Assembly (NCBI GenBank): GCA_016194305.1
Contig: JACQBW010000006.1
Span: 1-64,000 of the forward strand
Reading direction: 5' to 3'
Source: Nitrospirota bacterium
Lineage (GTDB): Bacteria > Nitrospirota > Nitrospiria > JACQBW01
DNA: 64,000 nt
Shown: positions 26,006-35,266 of the stretch, one piece after another
Position numbering within the stretch: the first letter of the stretch is position 1
How the letters are laid out: every line of letters starts with the position of its first letter
The notes under the pieces: model-generated
The model's input: the letters and a program-made list of their open reading frames with translations, nothing else
Told to the model about the DNA's origin: nothing
Databases searched by the model: none
Position numbers and translations under genes: made by a program

Positions 26006-26725
26006 ATGAGGACATCTTTTTTAAAATCTGTTTTCCTGTTTCTTTTGACTGATATCTTCCTCTTGTGTCTCTATGACACCGTACTATTCGGTGCGGATAC
26101 AAAAGGATCTGTGACTGGTACTGTTCGATATTTTGGAATAGCCCCTCTCCCTGATTCTGAAACCGTTAAGGCCGATCCTGAAGTGTGCGGAACGAATTAT
26201 TTAGAGGAAACGTCAGTTAATTTTAGAAATAAGGGAGTCAAAAATGCCATTATTAGCCTAAAAAAGAAAACGGATGGTATGAATCCTATAGGGGATGAAA
26301 AGAGAATTTACCTAATCAGTAGAAACTGTCATTTTGAACCATATGTAACTGCAATACAGGTTGAAAACAGTTTAAATATCGAGAATAAAGATCCAATACT
26401 TCATGTTTTGAAATTTTCTAAGAAAGATCAAGTTCTATTTACTTTACCTCTGCCGGCACACGGAAATCTTGTCAGAAAAATCGACCAATTAGGTCTTATT
26501 CAAATAAAATGTGTTATTCATCCTTTTATGAAATCATATATCGCGGTCCTAGATACTCCTAATTATTTACACAGCGATTACAATGGTTCATTCCGTTTCC
26601 CAGAGCTTGATCCCGGTCAATATAGTTTAGCCATCTGGCATAAAGCATTTGGATCGATAGAAAAGGAAATTGAAGTCCCACCGGGAAAGGTCTTAAACCT
26701 GGATTTCGAATTGAATCAAAAATAG
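26006..26725 (+). CDS. Secreted cupredoxin-like / carboxypeptidase-regulatory-like protein
   Basis: 239 residues from ATG 26006, which directly begins a signal peptide (LKSVFLFLLTDIFLLCLY...FGA); the frame is open upstream to 25826 but that part is not convincing. The mature protein starts with GSVTGTVRYFG and contains a plastocyanin-type ligand set, His in ILHVLKF and the C-x2-H-x2-M loop CVIHPFM, followed by a short beta domain (GSFRFPELDPGQYSLAIWHKAFG) as in carboxypeptidase regulatory-like modules. This two-part layout is common in uncharacterised bacterial proteins that probably bind one copper ion in the periplasm. No obvious operon partner. Confidence 0.7.
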   Translation: MRTSFLKSVFLFLLTDIFLLCLYDTVLFGADTKGSVTGTVRYFGIAPLPDSETVKADPEVCGTNYLEETSVNFRNKGVKNAIISLKKKTDGMNPIGDEKRIYLISRNCHFEPYVTAIQVENSLNIENKDPILHVLKFSKKDQVLFTLPLPAHGNLVRKIDQLGLIQIKCVIHPFMKSYIAVLDTPNYLHSDYNGSFRFPELDPGQYSLAIWHKAFGSIEKEIEVPPGKVLNLDFELNQK

Positions 26726-26785
26726 TTTTTTAAAGTCCTTCCAGAAAGCTTCATTCTAGCCTTATTCTAGAAACCTGTAGATTAG

Positions 26786-26805
26786 AAACGGTATTCCTCG
26801 CTTTT
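26786..26805 (+). repeat. Dispersed short repeat, copy 3 (degenerate)
   Basis: AAACGGTATTCCTCGCTTTT, with CCTTCCAG about 45 bases upstream. Differs from copy 4 (AAACGGCAATCCTCGCCATTTT) at a few positions and has lost part of the stem. Confidence 0.35.
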
Positions 26806-26961
26806 AGATACCCACCTATTTATAATGCTTTAGTGAAAATGGTATTATGTGTTATGGCAAAAACGAAAAAAGAACAGCGCACCATATTATTATGATTCCG
26901 GAGTATTTTTCGATTAAAAAAGATTAAAAATATTTTTATATGGATTGGCCAGTTCTCAAAG

Positions 26962-29385
26962 TCAGAGATGTTCGGGGTGGACATCCTTCTCAGCGGCGTA
27001 AACTGCATACCTGTTTCTCTGTTTTTTGGCTCTATACATCGCCATATCAGCACGGCTAATTAGGATGCCAGCAGCTTCACCATGCTCTGGAAAGAATGCA
27101 ATCCCAAGACTGGCAGTCACATTTAGAGAGCGACCTTCCACTGTGAAGGGTTGTTGCAGAGTATTCAGGATTTTCTGCGAGACCCGAATCGTACCCTCCT
27201 GATCAGTATTTGGTAACAATATTCCGAACTCGTCGCCGCCCAGACGCGCCAAAGTATCGGACTCCCGTAATGCGACACGAATTCTCGGCCCTATCTGTTT
27301 CAAAATCTCATCTCCACAAAGATGTCCATGTGAATCGTTAATTTCTTTGAAAAAATCTAGATCTAAAATTCCAAACGCACCTGTCCGATTCTCGCGTTGA
27401 CCAGCCTGGATTGCTTGGTGCAGGCGATCAAAGAGCAGGATTCGGTTAGGAATACCGGTCAGCGGATCACGCATTGCTTGAATTTCCAGTTCGGAAGCAT
27501 GGCGTTCAACTTGTTCATACAGGCGGGTCTGTTGAATAGCCACTGCCAAAAGGTCAGCCATCTCACGGGCGATTTCCACGTCTTCGAATGTAAAACTGTT
27601 TGGATGCTCCGATCCCAAATTAAGTGTTCCAATTAATCGGCTCTGGCATATTAAGGGAACATTCAGGTAGGCGCGCACCCCATCAGCTTTCAGAAGTTCA
27701 ATTGCCGGTGTCGGCTGTATCAGGGAGTGGATGTCCTCAACACTATGAAAGTTGCCTTGCGTAAGCTGTCGAATATCCAGGAAATCAAAAGCTTCCAGTG
27801 GAAGACTTGCTCCCACTTTTACCCGACTGGTGCTTTGGCTATCCATAGCAAGAACGGTGGCTTCGTGGATTTTAAGGTCGAACAAGACTACACTTGCTCG
27901 ATAATAGGGAATGAGCTGCTTCATTCGATCGATTGCCACCTGTGCAACCCCTTCTGATGACTGCACCGATAGAATGGCCCGATCAATCTCATGAAGTATT
28001 TTCAGTCGATCTGAGTAGCGGCGAAGAGACTGTTCAACTCCCTTTCGTTCGGAAATATCTCGAATTACGGCAGTGAAAGTGGTTCGTCCCCCTTGATTGA
28101 GTTTGGATATTGCAGCTTCAGCTGGAAACTCGGATCCGTCCTTCCGTCGACCGAATACCTCTTTCCTCTCGCCCATACGTCGGACTTTTACGGGACTGGC
28201 TGAAAAATCCTGGAGGTGCTGGCGATGAACTTCGGTGAAGCGTAAAGGGAGGAGCTGGCTAAGCGGGCGGCCCAGAATTTCTTGAGGGGAATAACCGAAG
28301 ATTTGTTCAGCAATCTGATCAAACTGTATTATTTTCTGGGATTCATCTACAGAAATGAGGGCCGCCTCAGCGATATTCAACGCTCCAACCAAACGCCGTT
28401 CCGATGAACGCAACGCCTCATCCGTTCGTTCACGATCCCTAAGGGCCGCCGACAGCACGAGTCCTGTTATACAAATGATACTGATAAACGATTGTAAAAG
28501 CATAAGCGATTCATTGAATTTTTCCCTCACAAAAGGACCAGATCCCATGTTGGTGCCCCAGATGGAAAGGCCGGTAAGGAATAGCGTCAGTACAACCACG
28601 CCGCCTGAGCCAAACCGTAGTGCGACCCAAACCATGAACGGGATGAAAAGAAAGGCCACCGGCAGATGACTAATGCCGATGTAAGAGTTGCCGCTGAAGA
28701 TGACAGATCCAGATATAAGCAATAATGTAAGGATTAGTGCTGCTTCAGCAATCCGCCGGGATGCCCAGCGGTTCTGAGGACAGCGGCTCAACACCAGCAA
28801 GAAAGGTGTGATGGTCATGATTCCGACAAAATCGCCAAGCCACCATGTCCACCACGAGCTGGAATAGTTCTCCCATTCGCTAAATCCTGAAACCGCCATA
28901 CTCGTCGTGCCGATCGAGGATGCTACCAGACAGGAAACCATCTCGATACCCACAAACTGGAAGATTGATGAAACAGAATCAATGGGATTGCGGGTACCGG
29001 TCAGCCGATGGATCAAAAACGCGCCAATCAGCGCCTGCGCCGCAGAGCCTGCAGCAATAACCCCGGAGATCGCTATGGAAAGGTGGCTAACCGATGCATG
29101 ACTGGCGAAAAACCAGTTGTTGACCACGAATGAGCCGAGCCAGATCCCTGGCCAAACGCGGCTTCCCAATAGCAGGACTGCAGCCAGAGAGATTCCCGAG
29201 GGCGGCCAAACGGCCGTTATATTTCCGGGTGGGATGGCCATTAAGAAGCCGATCTTTCCAGTCACAGTATATAGAGTGGCGATCCCAACAATTTCTACTA
29301 ACCGTTTCATCGAATTTGAGGATGAGGTGGTCATCGGAAACGCCTTTAGAATGAAATGGAGAATTGGGGATAAGCTTTGATGCAC
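26962..29385 (-). CDS. MASE1-PAS-GAF-GGDEF diguanylate cyclase
   Basis: 807 residues (a second start, MTTSSSNS, 17 residues in, is possible). MASE1 membrane sensor with about eight helices at 30-310 (GKIGFLMAIPPGNITAVWPPSGISLA split over its first segment), a PAS domain at about 325-440 (NIAEAALISVDESQKIIQFDQIAEQIFGY), a GAF domain at about 460-605 and a C-terminal GGDEF domain with the intact active site RLGGDEFGILLP. The product-inhibition site RESD lies five residues before GGDEF. It should make c-di-GMP from GTP in response to membrane and cytoplasmic signals. No EAL domain. A lone gene on the minus strand between accessory genes. Confidence 0.92.
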   Translation of the reverse strand: MHQSLSPILHFILKAFPMTTSSSNSMKRLVEIVGIATLYTVTGKIGFLMAIPPGNITAVWPPSGISLAAVLLLGSRVWPGIWLGSFVVNNWFFASHASVSHLSIAISGVIAAGSAAQALIGAFLIHRLTGTRNPIDSVSSIFQFVGIEMVSCLVASSIGTTSMAVSGFSEWENYSSSWWTWWLGDFVGIMTITPFLLVLSRCPQNRWASRRIAEAALILTLLLISGSVIFSGNSYIGISHLPVAFLFIPFMVWVALRFGSGGVVVLTLFLTGLSIWGTNMGSGPFVREKFNESLMLLQSFISIICITGLVLSAALRDRERTDEALRSSERRLVGALNIAEAALISVDESQKIIQFDQIAEQIFGYSPQEILGRPLSQLLPLRFTEVHRQHLQDFSASPVKVRRMGERKEVFGRRKDGSEFPAEAAISKLNQGGRTTFTAVIRDISERKGVEQSLRRYSDRLKILHEIDRAILSVQSSEGVAQVAIDRMKQLIPYYRASVVLFDLKIHEATVLAMDSQSTSRVKVGASLPLEAFDFLDIRQLTQGNFHSVEDIHSLIQPTPAIELLKADGVRAYLNVPLICQSRLIGTLNLGSEHPNSFTFEDVEIAREMADLLAVAIQQTRLYEQVERHASELEIQAMRDPLTGIPNRILLFDRLHQAIQAGQRENRTGAFGILDLDFFKEINDSHGHLCGDEILKQIGPRIRVALRESDTLARLGGDEFGILLPNTDQEGTIRVSQKILNTLQQPFTVEGRSLNVTASLGIAFFPEHGEAAGILISRADMAMYRAKKQRNRYAVYAAEKDVHPEHL

Positions 29386-29792
29386 TGATATCGATGCATT
29401 ATTGGCCTTAACCCCGCTTAGATGCAGGCGGGCTCATCAATCATCCGTACGAATGGATGAAATTGAAATGACAACTGGAACAGCACTTATAAGAGTTCAA
29501 TTACTGTTCGGCCGTTTAAAACATAATCAAGGTATATTTTAGAAAGAATATTACAAACCTTACGATACAGTCAAGAAAACCAAGATGAGGTTAGATATAC
29601 CCCCGGGAACCATTTCAAGTAACGGCTGGTTCCAGATCCAGATCTCTGGGGGAAACAAGTTACTCTGCCGAAAAATGGGTCCAGAAACGGGACTCGGAGC
29701 TCTTAAACTCTTCCAGAAATCGACGGGGTTCCCCTTCTTCATTTTATATAAGACTATAAACGGCAATCCTCGCCATTTTCTAAAATAAGCAC
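29386..29792. other. Intergenic region without a supported gene
   Basis: About 400 bases upstream of the cyclase gene. Short open frames exist on both strands at 29560-29800 but mirror each other, have no ribosome-binding site and resemble no family. The region holds the fourth copy of the GGCAATCCT repeat and the distal part of the toxin promoter region. Confidence 0.5.
29758..29779 (+). repeat. Dispersed short repeat, copy 4
   Basis: AAACGGCAATCCTCGCCATTTT, with GGC/GCC pairing around AATCCTC; CTCTTCCAG lies about 50 bases upstream. Confidence 0.45.
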
Positions 29793-29821
29793 TTGACATA
29801 TAGTAACCTATGCGTTACCTT
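29793..29821 (+). promoter_or_regulatory. Toxin-antitoxin promoter with palindromic operator
   Basis: TTGACA (29793-29798), 17 bases, TACCTT (29816-29821), with the toxin ATG five bases later. GTAAC (29803-29807) and GTTAC (29814-29818) form an inverted repeat between and over the promoter boxes, a likely binding site for the antitoxin. The transcript would be nearly leaderless. Confidence 0.55.
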
Positions 29822-29826
29822 AAGTT

Positions 29827-30153
29827 ATGCCAAAGAGAAAGGTCCTCGAATTCTTAGAAGGAAATATATCTCCCTTTGGTAAATGGTTTGCCAAAATTGA
29901 TAGTCAAGCTGCCGCTAAGGTAAGTACGGCGTTATATAGATTGGAGCAGGGCCACTCGTCGAATATAAAATCGGTAGGCGGAGGAGTCTTTGAATACAAA
30001 ATAGACTTTGGACCAGGTTATCGGATTTATTTTGGGCGAGAAGGTGATCAGATCGTAATCCTTCTCGCCGGTGGTTCAAAGAAAAGTCAAAATAATGATA
30101 TCAAAATCGCTCAGGAGAGATGGATTAAATATAAATTGAGAAGAAAGGCATAG
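29827..30153 (+). CDS. higB: HigB/RelE-type toxin
   Basis: 108 residues of the RelE/ParE superfamily, in the HigB-like subgroup often named addiction module killer protein: beginning FLEGNISPFGKWFAKIDSQAAAKV, central YRLEQGHSSNIKSVGGGVFEYKIDFGPGYRIYFG and ILLAGGSKKSQNNDI near the end (each within the expected strand order). Members cut mRNA at the ribosome. The toxin gene precedes the antitoxin by ten bases, the order typical of higBA. Confidence 0.88.
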   Translation: MPKRKVLEFLEGNISPFGKWFAKIDSQAAAKVSTALYRLEQGHSSNIKSVGGGVFEYKIDFGPGYRIYFGREGDQIVILLAGGSKKSQNNDIKIAQERWIKYKLRRKA

Positions 30154-30163
30154 GGGAACAATT

Positions 30164-30490
30164 ATGGCATTAACCAGAACTTTTCGAAAAACGATCATGG
30201 AACGCGCTTCAAACGATTCCAAGTTTCGTCAACACTTGCTTTCTGAAGCCATTACCGAGTTTTTGATTGGAGACCTTGCAGCTGGAAAAGCGATGCTCCG
30301 GGATTACATTAATGCCACCATTACGTTCGAAGGTCTTGCGAAGGAATTAAAAAAATCGAGCAAAAGCATTCATAGGATGCTTGGACCTGGCGGAAATCCC
30401 CGGGCAGACAGTATTTTTGGAATTATTAAAGTCCTACAAATCTATGAGAAGGTTAATCTTCTTGTGAAAGCTAACAAAATCGCTGCCTAA
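30164..30490 (+). CDS. higA: HigA-type antitoxin (HTH)
   Basis: 108 residues, GGGGAACA upstream. Helix-turn-helix of the probable addiction-module antidote family (TFEGLAKELKKSSKSIHRML, then GPGGNPRADSIFGIIKVLQ), preceded by a helical part FRQHLLSEAITEFLIGDLAAGKAMLRDY. It should bind and neutralise HigB and repress the operon through the palindrome at 29803-29818. Confidence 0.87.
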   Translation: MALTRTFRKTIMERASNDSKFRQHLLSEAITEFLIGDLAAGKAMLRDYINATITFEGLAKELKKSSKSIHRMLGPGGNPRADSIFGIIKVLQIYEKVNLLVKANKIAA

Positions 30491-30695
30491 TTAAATAAAA
30501 TCAATGTGTTGAAAAACTGACCCCAAAGACCGGTTTTGTTGTTATCTTTCATGCAGCGTGTCCATCCACCGAATCGCTTCTGAATCGCTCACTTTCCCCA
30601 GATAGATCCATTTTTAAAATGAAAGTGATAGATAAAATCACAATTTCTTCTGATTGGCCGGTAACACTGTCTTCTCCGGCCGGAAGGACTTCAAC

Positions 30696-32102
30696 CTATT
30701 TCCAGCCGCCTCCCAGGGCCTTGAACAGATCGACTGTCGCGGCAAGCTGTGCACGCTGGGCCTCAATCCGGCTCAGCTCCGCATCCAAGAGACCCCGTTC
30801 CGCATCCAGAACATCCAGTTGGCTGGCCACCCCGTTATCATAACGGATCTTGGCAAGGTTTAGCGCACTCTCAAGTGCTTTTGCTCTCTTGAATTCCGCC
30901 TCCAGCGTCTCTCTGGATTTGCGCTGGGCAACCAATGCATTCAGCGTATCTCGAAAAGCATTTTGGATCGCCGATTGATAGGCCGCCAGCATTTCCCGCT
31001 GACGCGCTTTTGCTGCTTCGACATTCGACCCGGTGCGGCCGGCGTCAAAGATTTTCTGACTGACCGAAGAGGAGACCTGCCAGACCGCGGCAGGCGCGGA
31101 AAATAAATCTGTCAGATTGGGACTCTCTCCTCCCAGAAAACCGGTCAATGAAATCGAAGGAAAGTAGGCCGCCTTGGCCTGTCCAATCCGCGCATTGGCT
31201 GCTACAAGTTGCTGTTCCGCCTGCCGGATATCCGGACGAAACTCCAGCAGATCGGAAGGGAGTCCCGCGGGTACCGGAGGAGGTACGGTTAAGGCTTCTA
31301 GCGCGGAACCCCGTTCAACCGGTAAATTGACGATCTCTCGAGGCGTGCGGCCAAGGAGTACCGAGAGGGCGGTTTCCTGCTGGCCCAACTGGTTTTCAAG
31401 CGTCGGCAAAAGTGCCTCGGCTGCTGCAGTTTCCGCTTCCACCTGCCTGAGTTCAAGCTCAGAAGCAAGACCTGCCTCATATCTCAAGCGCTGCAAATTC
31501 AGGGAAACAAGACGGCTGGACAGCGTCGTTCGTGTCACCGCGACTTTTGCATCAAGCGCACGAAGATTAAAATAGCCGCGCGCGACCTCCGATATGAGCG
31601 CCAGCTTGACCGATTCACGGTTAAATTCCGTCGCGAGGAGATTGGCTCGCGCGGCTTCACTCGCACGCCGGTATTTCCCCCAAAGGTCAATCTCAAACGA
31701 AGTATTCAAGGTCGCTCGAATATTGTCATAAACCGGGTCGGTTCCCTGCGGTATCCCCAGTACACTCGACTGGCTCCCCCGGTTTCTCGACCGGATTCCG
31801 CTGACAGAGAAGTCGGGTAACTGGTCCGCCCGAGTCAATCCCAGGGTGCCGCGCGCTTCGTCCACTCTGGCAATGGCCAGTGCGAGATCCAAATTGTGCA
31901 AAAGTGAGTCTTCGACTATTTTCTCAAGACCAGGATCATGGTAAACTTTCCACCATTCCGCGGAGAGAGAATGGTTCGTCGTCTGTCCCGGCCACACCTC
32001 CGGAGTATCGATTTTTGGCCGGACATAGTCCGGCCCCAGGCCCATGCATCCGGAAAGAAGAAACGTCATGATCGTGATTTTAATGACTCGATTGAGTTTC
32101 AT
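30696..32102 (-). CDS. RND efflux outer-membrane factor (NodT/OprM family lipoprotein)
   Basis: 468 residues. Lipobox LLSGC (Cys19). Family beginnings GPDYVRPKIDTPEVWPG and WWKVYHDPGLEKIVEDSLLHNLDLALAIARVDEA in the first helices, and the duplicated OEP repeat (ATEFNRESVKLALISEVARGY; then LEFRPDIRQAEQQLVAANARIGQAKAAYFPS). Trimeric outer-membrane channel of a tripartite pump. Its start overlaps the pump gene stop by four bases, so it is the last gene of the marR-mfp-rnd-omf operon. C-terminus is normal. Confidence 0.94.
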   Translation of the reverse strand: MKLNRVIKITIMTFLLSGCMGLGPDYVRPKIDTPEVWPGQTTNHSLSAEWWKVYHDPGLEKIVEDSLLHNLDLALAIARVDEARGTLGLTRADQLPDFSVSGIRSRNRGSQSSVLGIPQGTDPVYDNIRATLNTSFEIDLWGKYRRASEAARANLLATEFNRESVKLALISEVARGYFNLRALDAKVAVTRTTLSSRLVSLNLQRLRYEAGLASELELRQVEAETAAAEALLPTLENQLGQQETALSVLLGRTPREIVNLPVERGSALEALTVPPPVPAGLPSDLLEFRPDIRQAEQQLVAANARIGQAKAAYFPSISLTGFLGGESPNLTDLFSAPAAVWQVSSSVSQKIFDAGRTGSNVEAAKARQREMLAAYQSAIQNAFRDTLNALVAQRKSRETLEAEFKRAKALESALNLAKIRYDNGVASQLDVLDAERGLLDAELSRIEAQRAQLAATVDLFKALGGGWK

Positions 32103-35100
32103 GACCCCCTCTCTTTCCGCTTGTGCTGTTCGATTTCATCTCTCATTTGGGAAGTTGACCGCTTTTCGGTCAGGTGACGGTCGGTCATGAGTTTAAAAAA
32201 CATCGGGACAAAGAATATCGCAAGGAAGGTTGCGGCCAACATTCCCCCCATCACACCTGTTCCTACGGAAATTCGCGCACCGGCCCCGGCACCTGTTGAA
32301 AAGGCTAACGGCGACACCCCTAGAATAAAGGCTAACGAGGTCATCAAAATCGGTCGGAAACGGAGCCGGGAGGCTTCCAGTGCCGCAGCAGAGGGAGAAA
32401 GTCCCTCCTGATTTTTAAGAAGCGCGTATTCGACGATCAGAATCGCATTCTTGGCGGCCAGACCGAGAAGGGTCACCAATCCAATCTGGAAATAGACATC
32501 GTTTGTTAAGCCCCTGATCCAAACTGCAGAGAGGGCCCCAAAAGTACCAAACGGGAGCGCCATCAAAACCGAAAACGGCAATGACCATCTTTCATATTGG
32601 GCGGCCAGAATCAAAAAAACCATCACGACCGCCAGACCCAATGCAAACGCGGAAGTCCCTGTCGCTTTCTTTTCCTGAAACGAGGCTCCCCCCCAGTCAT
32701 AGCTGAAATCCTTGGGAAGAACCTCTTTCGCAATCTTTTCGACCTCCTGAATCGCCTGTCCGGAAGAAACACCCCGCGCGCCTTGACCCATCAGTTTGAC
32801 TGAAGGGAGATTATTAAATCGATCGAGAGAATCGGGTCCGGATGTGTAGGAGACTTTTGCCAATGCTCGGACCGGAATCATCTCCCCTTTATCGGACCTT
32901 ACATAAAGATCTCCTATCGAATCCGGACGGTTTCGGAATGAAGGTTCCGCAGACATCAGCACTTCCCAGGTTCGGCCAAAGCGGTTAAAATCGTTGACAT
33001 AATATGAACCGAGCGTGGCAGAGAGGGTATCAAAAAATTCGTTGATCGGAACGCCCAATGCCTTGGTCTTCTCACGGTCCACATCGATAAATAACTGCGG
33101 GACATTCGATCGCCAGAGAGTCTGGACGCCTCCGAGTCTCGGATCCTTGTTGGCTGCCGCCAGAAACTGATCCTTCACCTGGGCCAGTCGCCCTGCGCCC
33201 CCTTCGCCCCGATTTTGAATGTAGAATTCAAATCCGCCGGCATTTCCCAAGCCAAATATCGGCGGCGGGGCAAATGCAATGACCAATCCCTCTTTGATGT
33301 AGGCTGTTTTCATAAAATAATCACCAATGAGCTGGTGCGTGTTTGTTTTTCGTTCGTCCCAGTGTTTTTGCGGTACAAAGATAGTCGCCGCGTTGTTTCG
33401 ATAACCACCACCGATGAAATCAAGCCCGGTAAAGGCGACTGCAAACTCGTTATCAGGATTGGATTGAATCGCTTTGACCACTTCTCCGACCACTTTATCG
33501 GTACGCTGTAACGTCGCTCCGTCTGGTAAAAATACCACGCCAATATAATAGCCCTGATCTTCATCCGGCACGAGACTGCCCGGTGTGATCTTCCAGAGCC
33601 CCACTGCAACCACCACCATGACGGCAAAGAGAGAAACTCCGATAACGCCATGGCGAATGATCCATGCGACGCCATCGCTGTAATGACCGGTCACACGGTG
33701 AAACCAGTTGTTAAACCAGGTAAAAAAACGGCCCGGCGTTTTATGTTCTCTCTTCAGAATCAGCGCAGTCAATGCGGGGGTGAGCGTCAATGCAACAATC
33801 CCGGAAAGGACGACCGCTATGGAGATGGTCACCGCAAACTGACGGTAGAGTTCTCCGGTCAATCCCCCCAGAAAAGCAATCGGGATAAATACCGCACAGA
33901 GCGTCAGAACAATGGCAACAATCGGGCCCGAGACTTCACCCATCGCCTTCAGCGCAGCTTCTCGAGCCGGCAGATGCTCTTCATGCATAATTCTTTCTAC
34001 ATTCTCGAGCACGACAATGGCATCATCCACGACGATACCGATGGCCAGGACCATGCCAAAAAGGGTTAACGTATTGATCGAGTAACCCAAAAGGAAAAGT
34101 CCGGCAAAGGTACCAATCAACGAAACCGGAACCGCGGCAAACGGGATTAACGTCGCCCGCCAGTTTTGAAGAAATAGAAATACAACCCCAAAAACCAGAA
34201 TCATCGCCTCGGCCAAAGTCTTGACCACTTCACGTATGGAAACCTTGACGAACCGTGTCGTGTCATAAGGAATGGAAAAGGCCAGACCGGGCGGAAACCG
34301 GCCGGAGATTTCCGTCATCGTCTTTCCGACTTCAGCGGCCACATTTAACGCATTGGCTCCGGGCTGAAGAAAGATTCCGATCAGCGTCGCTTCTTTACCA
34401 TTGACTCTGCCGATAAAATTGTAATCTTTTGAGGCGAGTTCGACCCGGGCGACATCTTTCAGTCGAAGCGCTGACCCGTCCGGGTTCGAACGGATCAAAA
34501 TATTCTCGAATTCCTTTACATCAGAAAGCCTCCCGCGCGTGGTCACGGAGTAAACCAGTTCCTGAGGACCTCCCGTAGGCGATTCCCCTACCTTGCCCGC
34601 TGCAAACTGGGCATTTTGTTCATTTAAAACCCTGAGGAGGTCGCCCGTGGTCAGTTTCAATTGGGCCATCCGGTCTGGCCTCAGCCAGATCCGCATCGCA
34701 TAATCCTTTGCTCCAAAAATTTGAACATTGGTTGTCCCTGGAATCCTTTTGATCGTATCCAGCACATTGAGCGTCACATAATTGCTTGTATAAAGGCCGT
34801 CAAACGTTCCGTCGGGTGAATAAAAGGCCAACACCTGCAAAAAAGCCGATGAGTTCTTTTCAACAGTCACCCCTTGCCGCCGGACTTCTTGAGGCAATCG
34901 CGACTCGACCTGTTTGACACGATTATTGACATTGATCGTTGCCTGGTCAATTTTGGTGCCAATGTCGAAGGTCACATTGATCGTAACGATGCCGTCCGAG
35001 GTCGAATTCGAACTCATATAGAGCATGTTTTCAACGCCGTTAATCTGAGTTTCAATCGGAGCGGCTACGGTCTGTTCGAGGACTTCTGCGGACGCGCCCG

Positions 35101-35251
35101 GATAAACAGCCCGAACAGTAACGATTGGAGGAGCAATCTCCGGATATTGTGCAACCGGGAGTGTTCGAATCGCGGACAAGCCTGCCAAAACCAAAAAAAT
35201 CGAGAGAACGACCGCAAAAATCGGGCGATCAATGAAAAATCGGGAGAGCAT
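32099..35251 (-). CDS. HAE1-family RND multidrug efflux pump (AcrB-like)
   Basis: 1050 residues, the usual AcrB length. N-terminus MLSRFFIDRPIFAVVLSIFLV, porter domains, the proton-relay helices with GIVVDDAIVVLENVERIM, the duplicated second half (ITPGSLVPDEDQGYYIGVVFLPDG) and a twelve-helix inner-membrane layout. Proton-driven export of hydrophobic compounds. 15 bases after the adaptor gene, overlapping the outer-membrane factor gene. All three pump parts are intact. Confidence 0.96.
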   Translation of the reverse strand: MLSRFFIDRPIFAVVLSIFLVLAGLSAIRTLPVAQYPEIAPPIVTVRAVYPGASAEVLEQTVAAPIETQINGVENMLYMSSNSTSDGIVTINVTFDIGTKIDQATINVNNRVKQVESRLPQEVRRQGVTVEKNSSAFLQVLAFYSPDGTFDGLYTSNYVTLNVLDTIKRIPGTTNVQIFGAKDYAMRIWLRPDRMAQLKLTTGDLLRVLNEQNAQFAAGKVGESPTGGPQELVYSVTTRGRLSDVKEFENILIRSNPDGSALRLKDVARVELASKDYNFIGRVNGKEATLIGIFLQPGANALNVAAEVGKTMTEISGRFPPGLAFSIPYDTTRFVKVSIREVVKTLAEAMILVFGVVFLFLQNWRATLIPFAAVPVSLIGTFAGLFLLGYSINTLTLFGMVLAIGIVVDDAIVVLENVERIMHEEHLPAREAALKAMGEVSGPIVAIVLTLCAVFIPIAFLGGLTGELYRQFAVTISIAVVLSGIVALTLTPALTALILKREHKTPGRFFTWFNNWFHRVTGHYSDGVAWIIRHGVIGVSLFAVMVVVAVGLWKITPGSLVPDEDQGYYIGVVFLPDGATLQRTDKVVGEVVKAIQSNPDNEFAVAFTGLDFIGGGYRNNAATIFVPQKHWDERKTNTHQLIGDYFMKTAYIKEGLVIAFAPPPIFGLGNAGGFEFYIQNRGEGGAGRLAQVKDQFLAAANKDPRLGGVQTLWRSNVPQLFIDVDREKTKALGVPINEFFDTLSATLGSYYVNDFNRFGRTWEVLMSAEPSFRNRPDSIGDLYVRSDKGEMIPVRALAKVSYTSGPDSLDRFNNLPSVKLMGQGARGVSSGQAIQEVEKIAKEVLPKDFSYDWGGASFQEKKATGTSAFALGLAVVMVFLILAAQYERWSLPFSVLMALPFGTFGALSAVWIRGLTNDVYFQIGLVTLLGLAAKNAILIVEYALLKNQEGLSPSAAALEASRLRFRPILMTSLAFILGVSPLAFSTGAGAGARISVGTGVMGGMLAATFLAIFFVPMFFKLMTDRHLTEKRSTSQMRDEIEQHKRKERGS

Positions 35252-35266
35252 GCGTCAAGTCCTTTC

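Noticed and set aside
26820-27053. 77-residue frame overlapping the end of the MASE1-GGDEF gene
   Set aside because: Out-of-frame shadow of the conserved GGDEF C-terminus with no start signal.
24015-29779. Integron attC sites between accessory genes
   Set aside because: The palindromes lack the GTTRRRY/RYYYAAC core pair and no integrase is present.
29560-29799. Small gene on either strand between the cyclase and the toxin
   Set aside because: Both strands are open over the same stretch, there is no ribosome-binding site and the products have no recognisable pattern.
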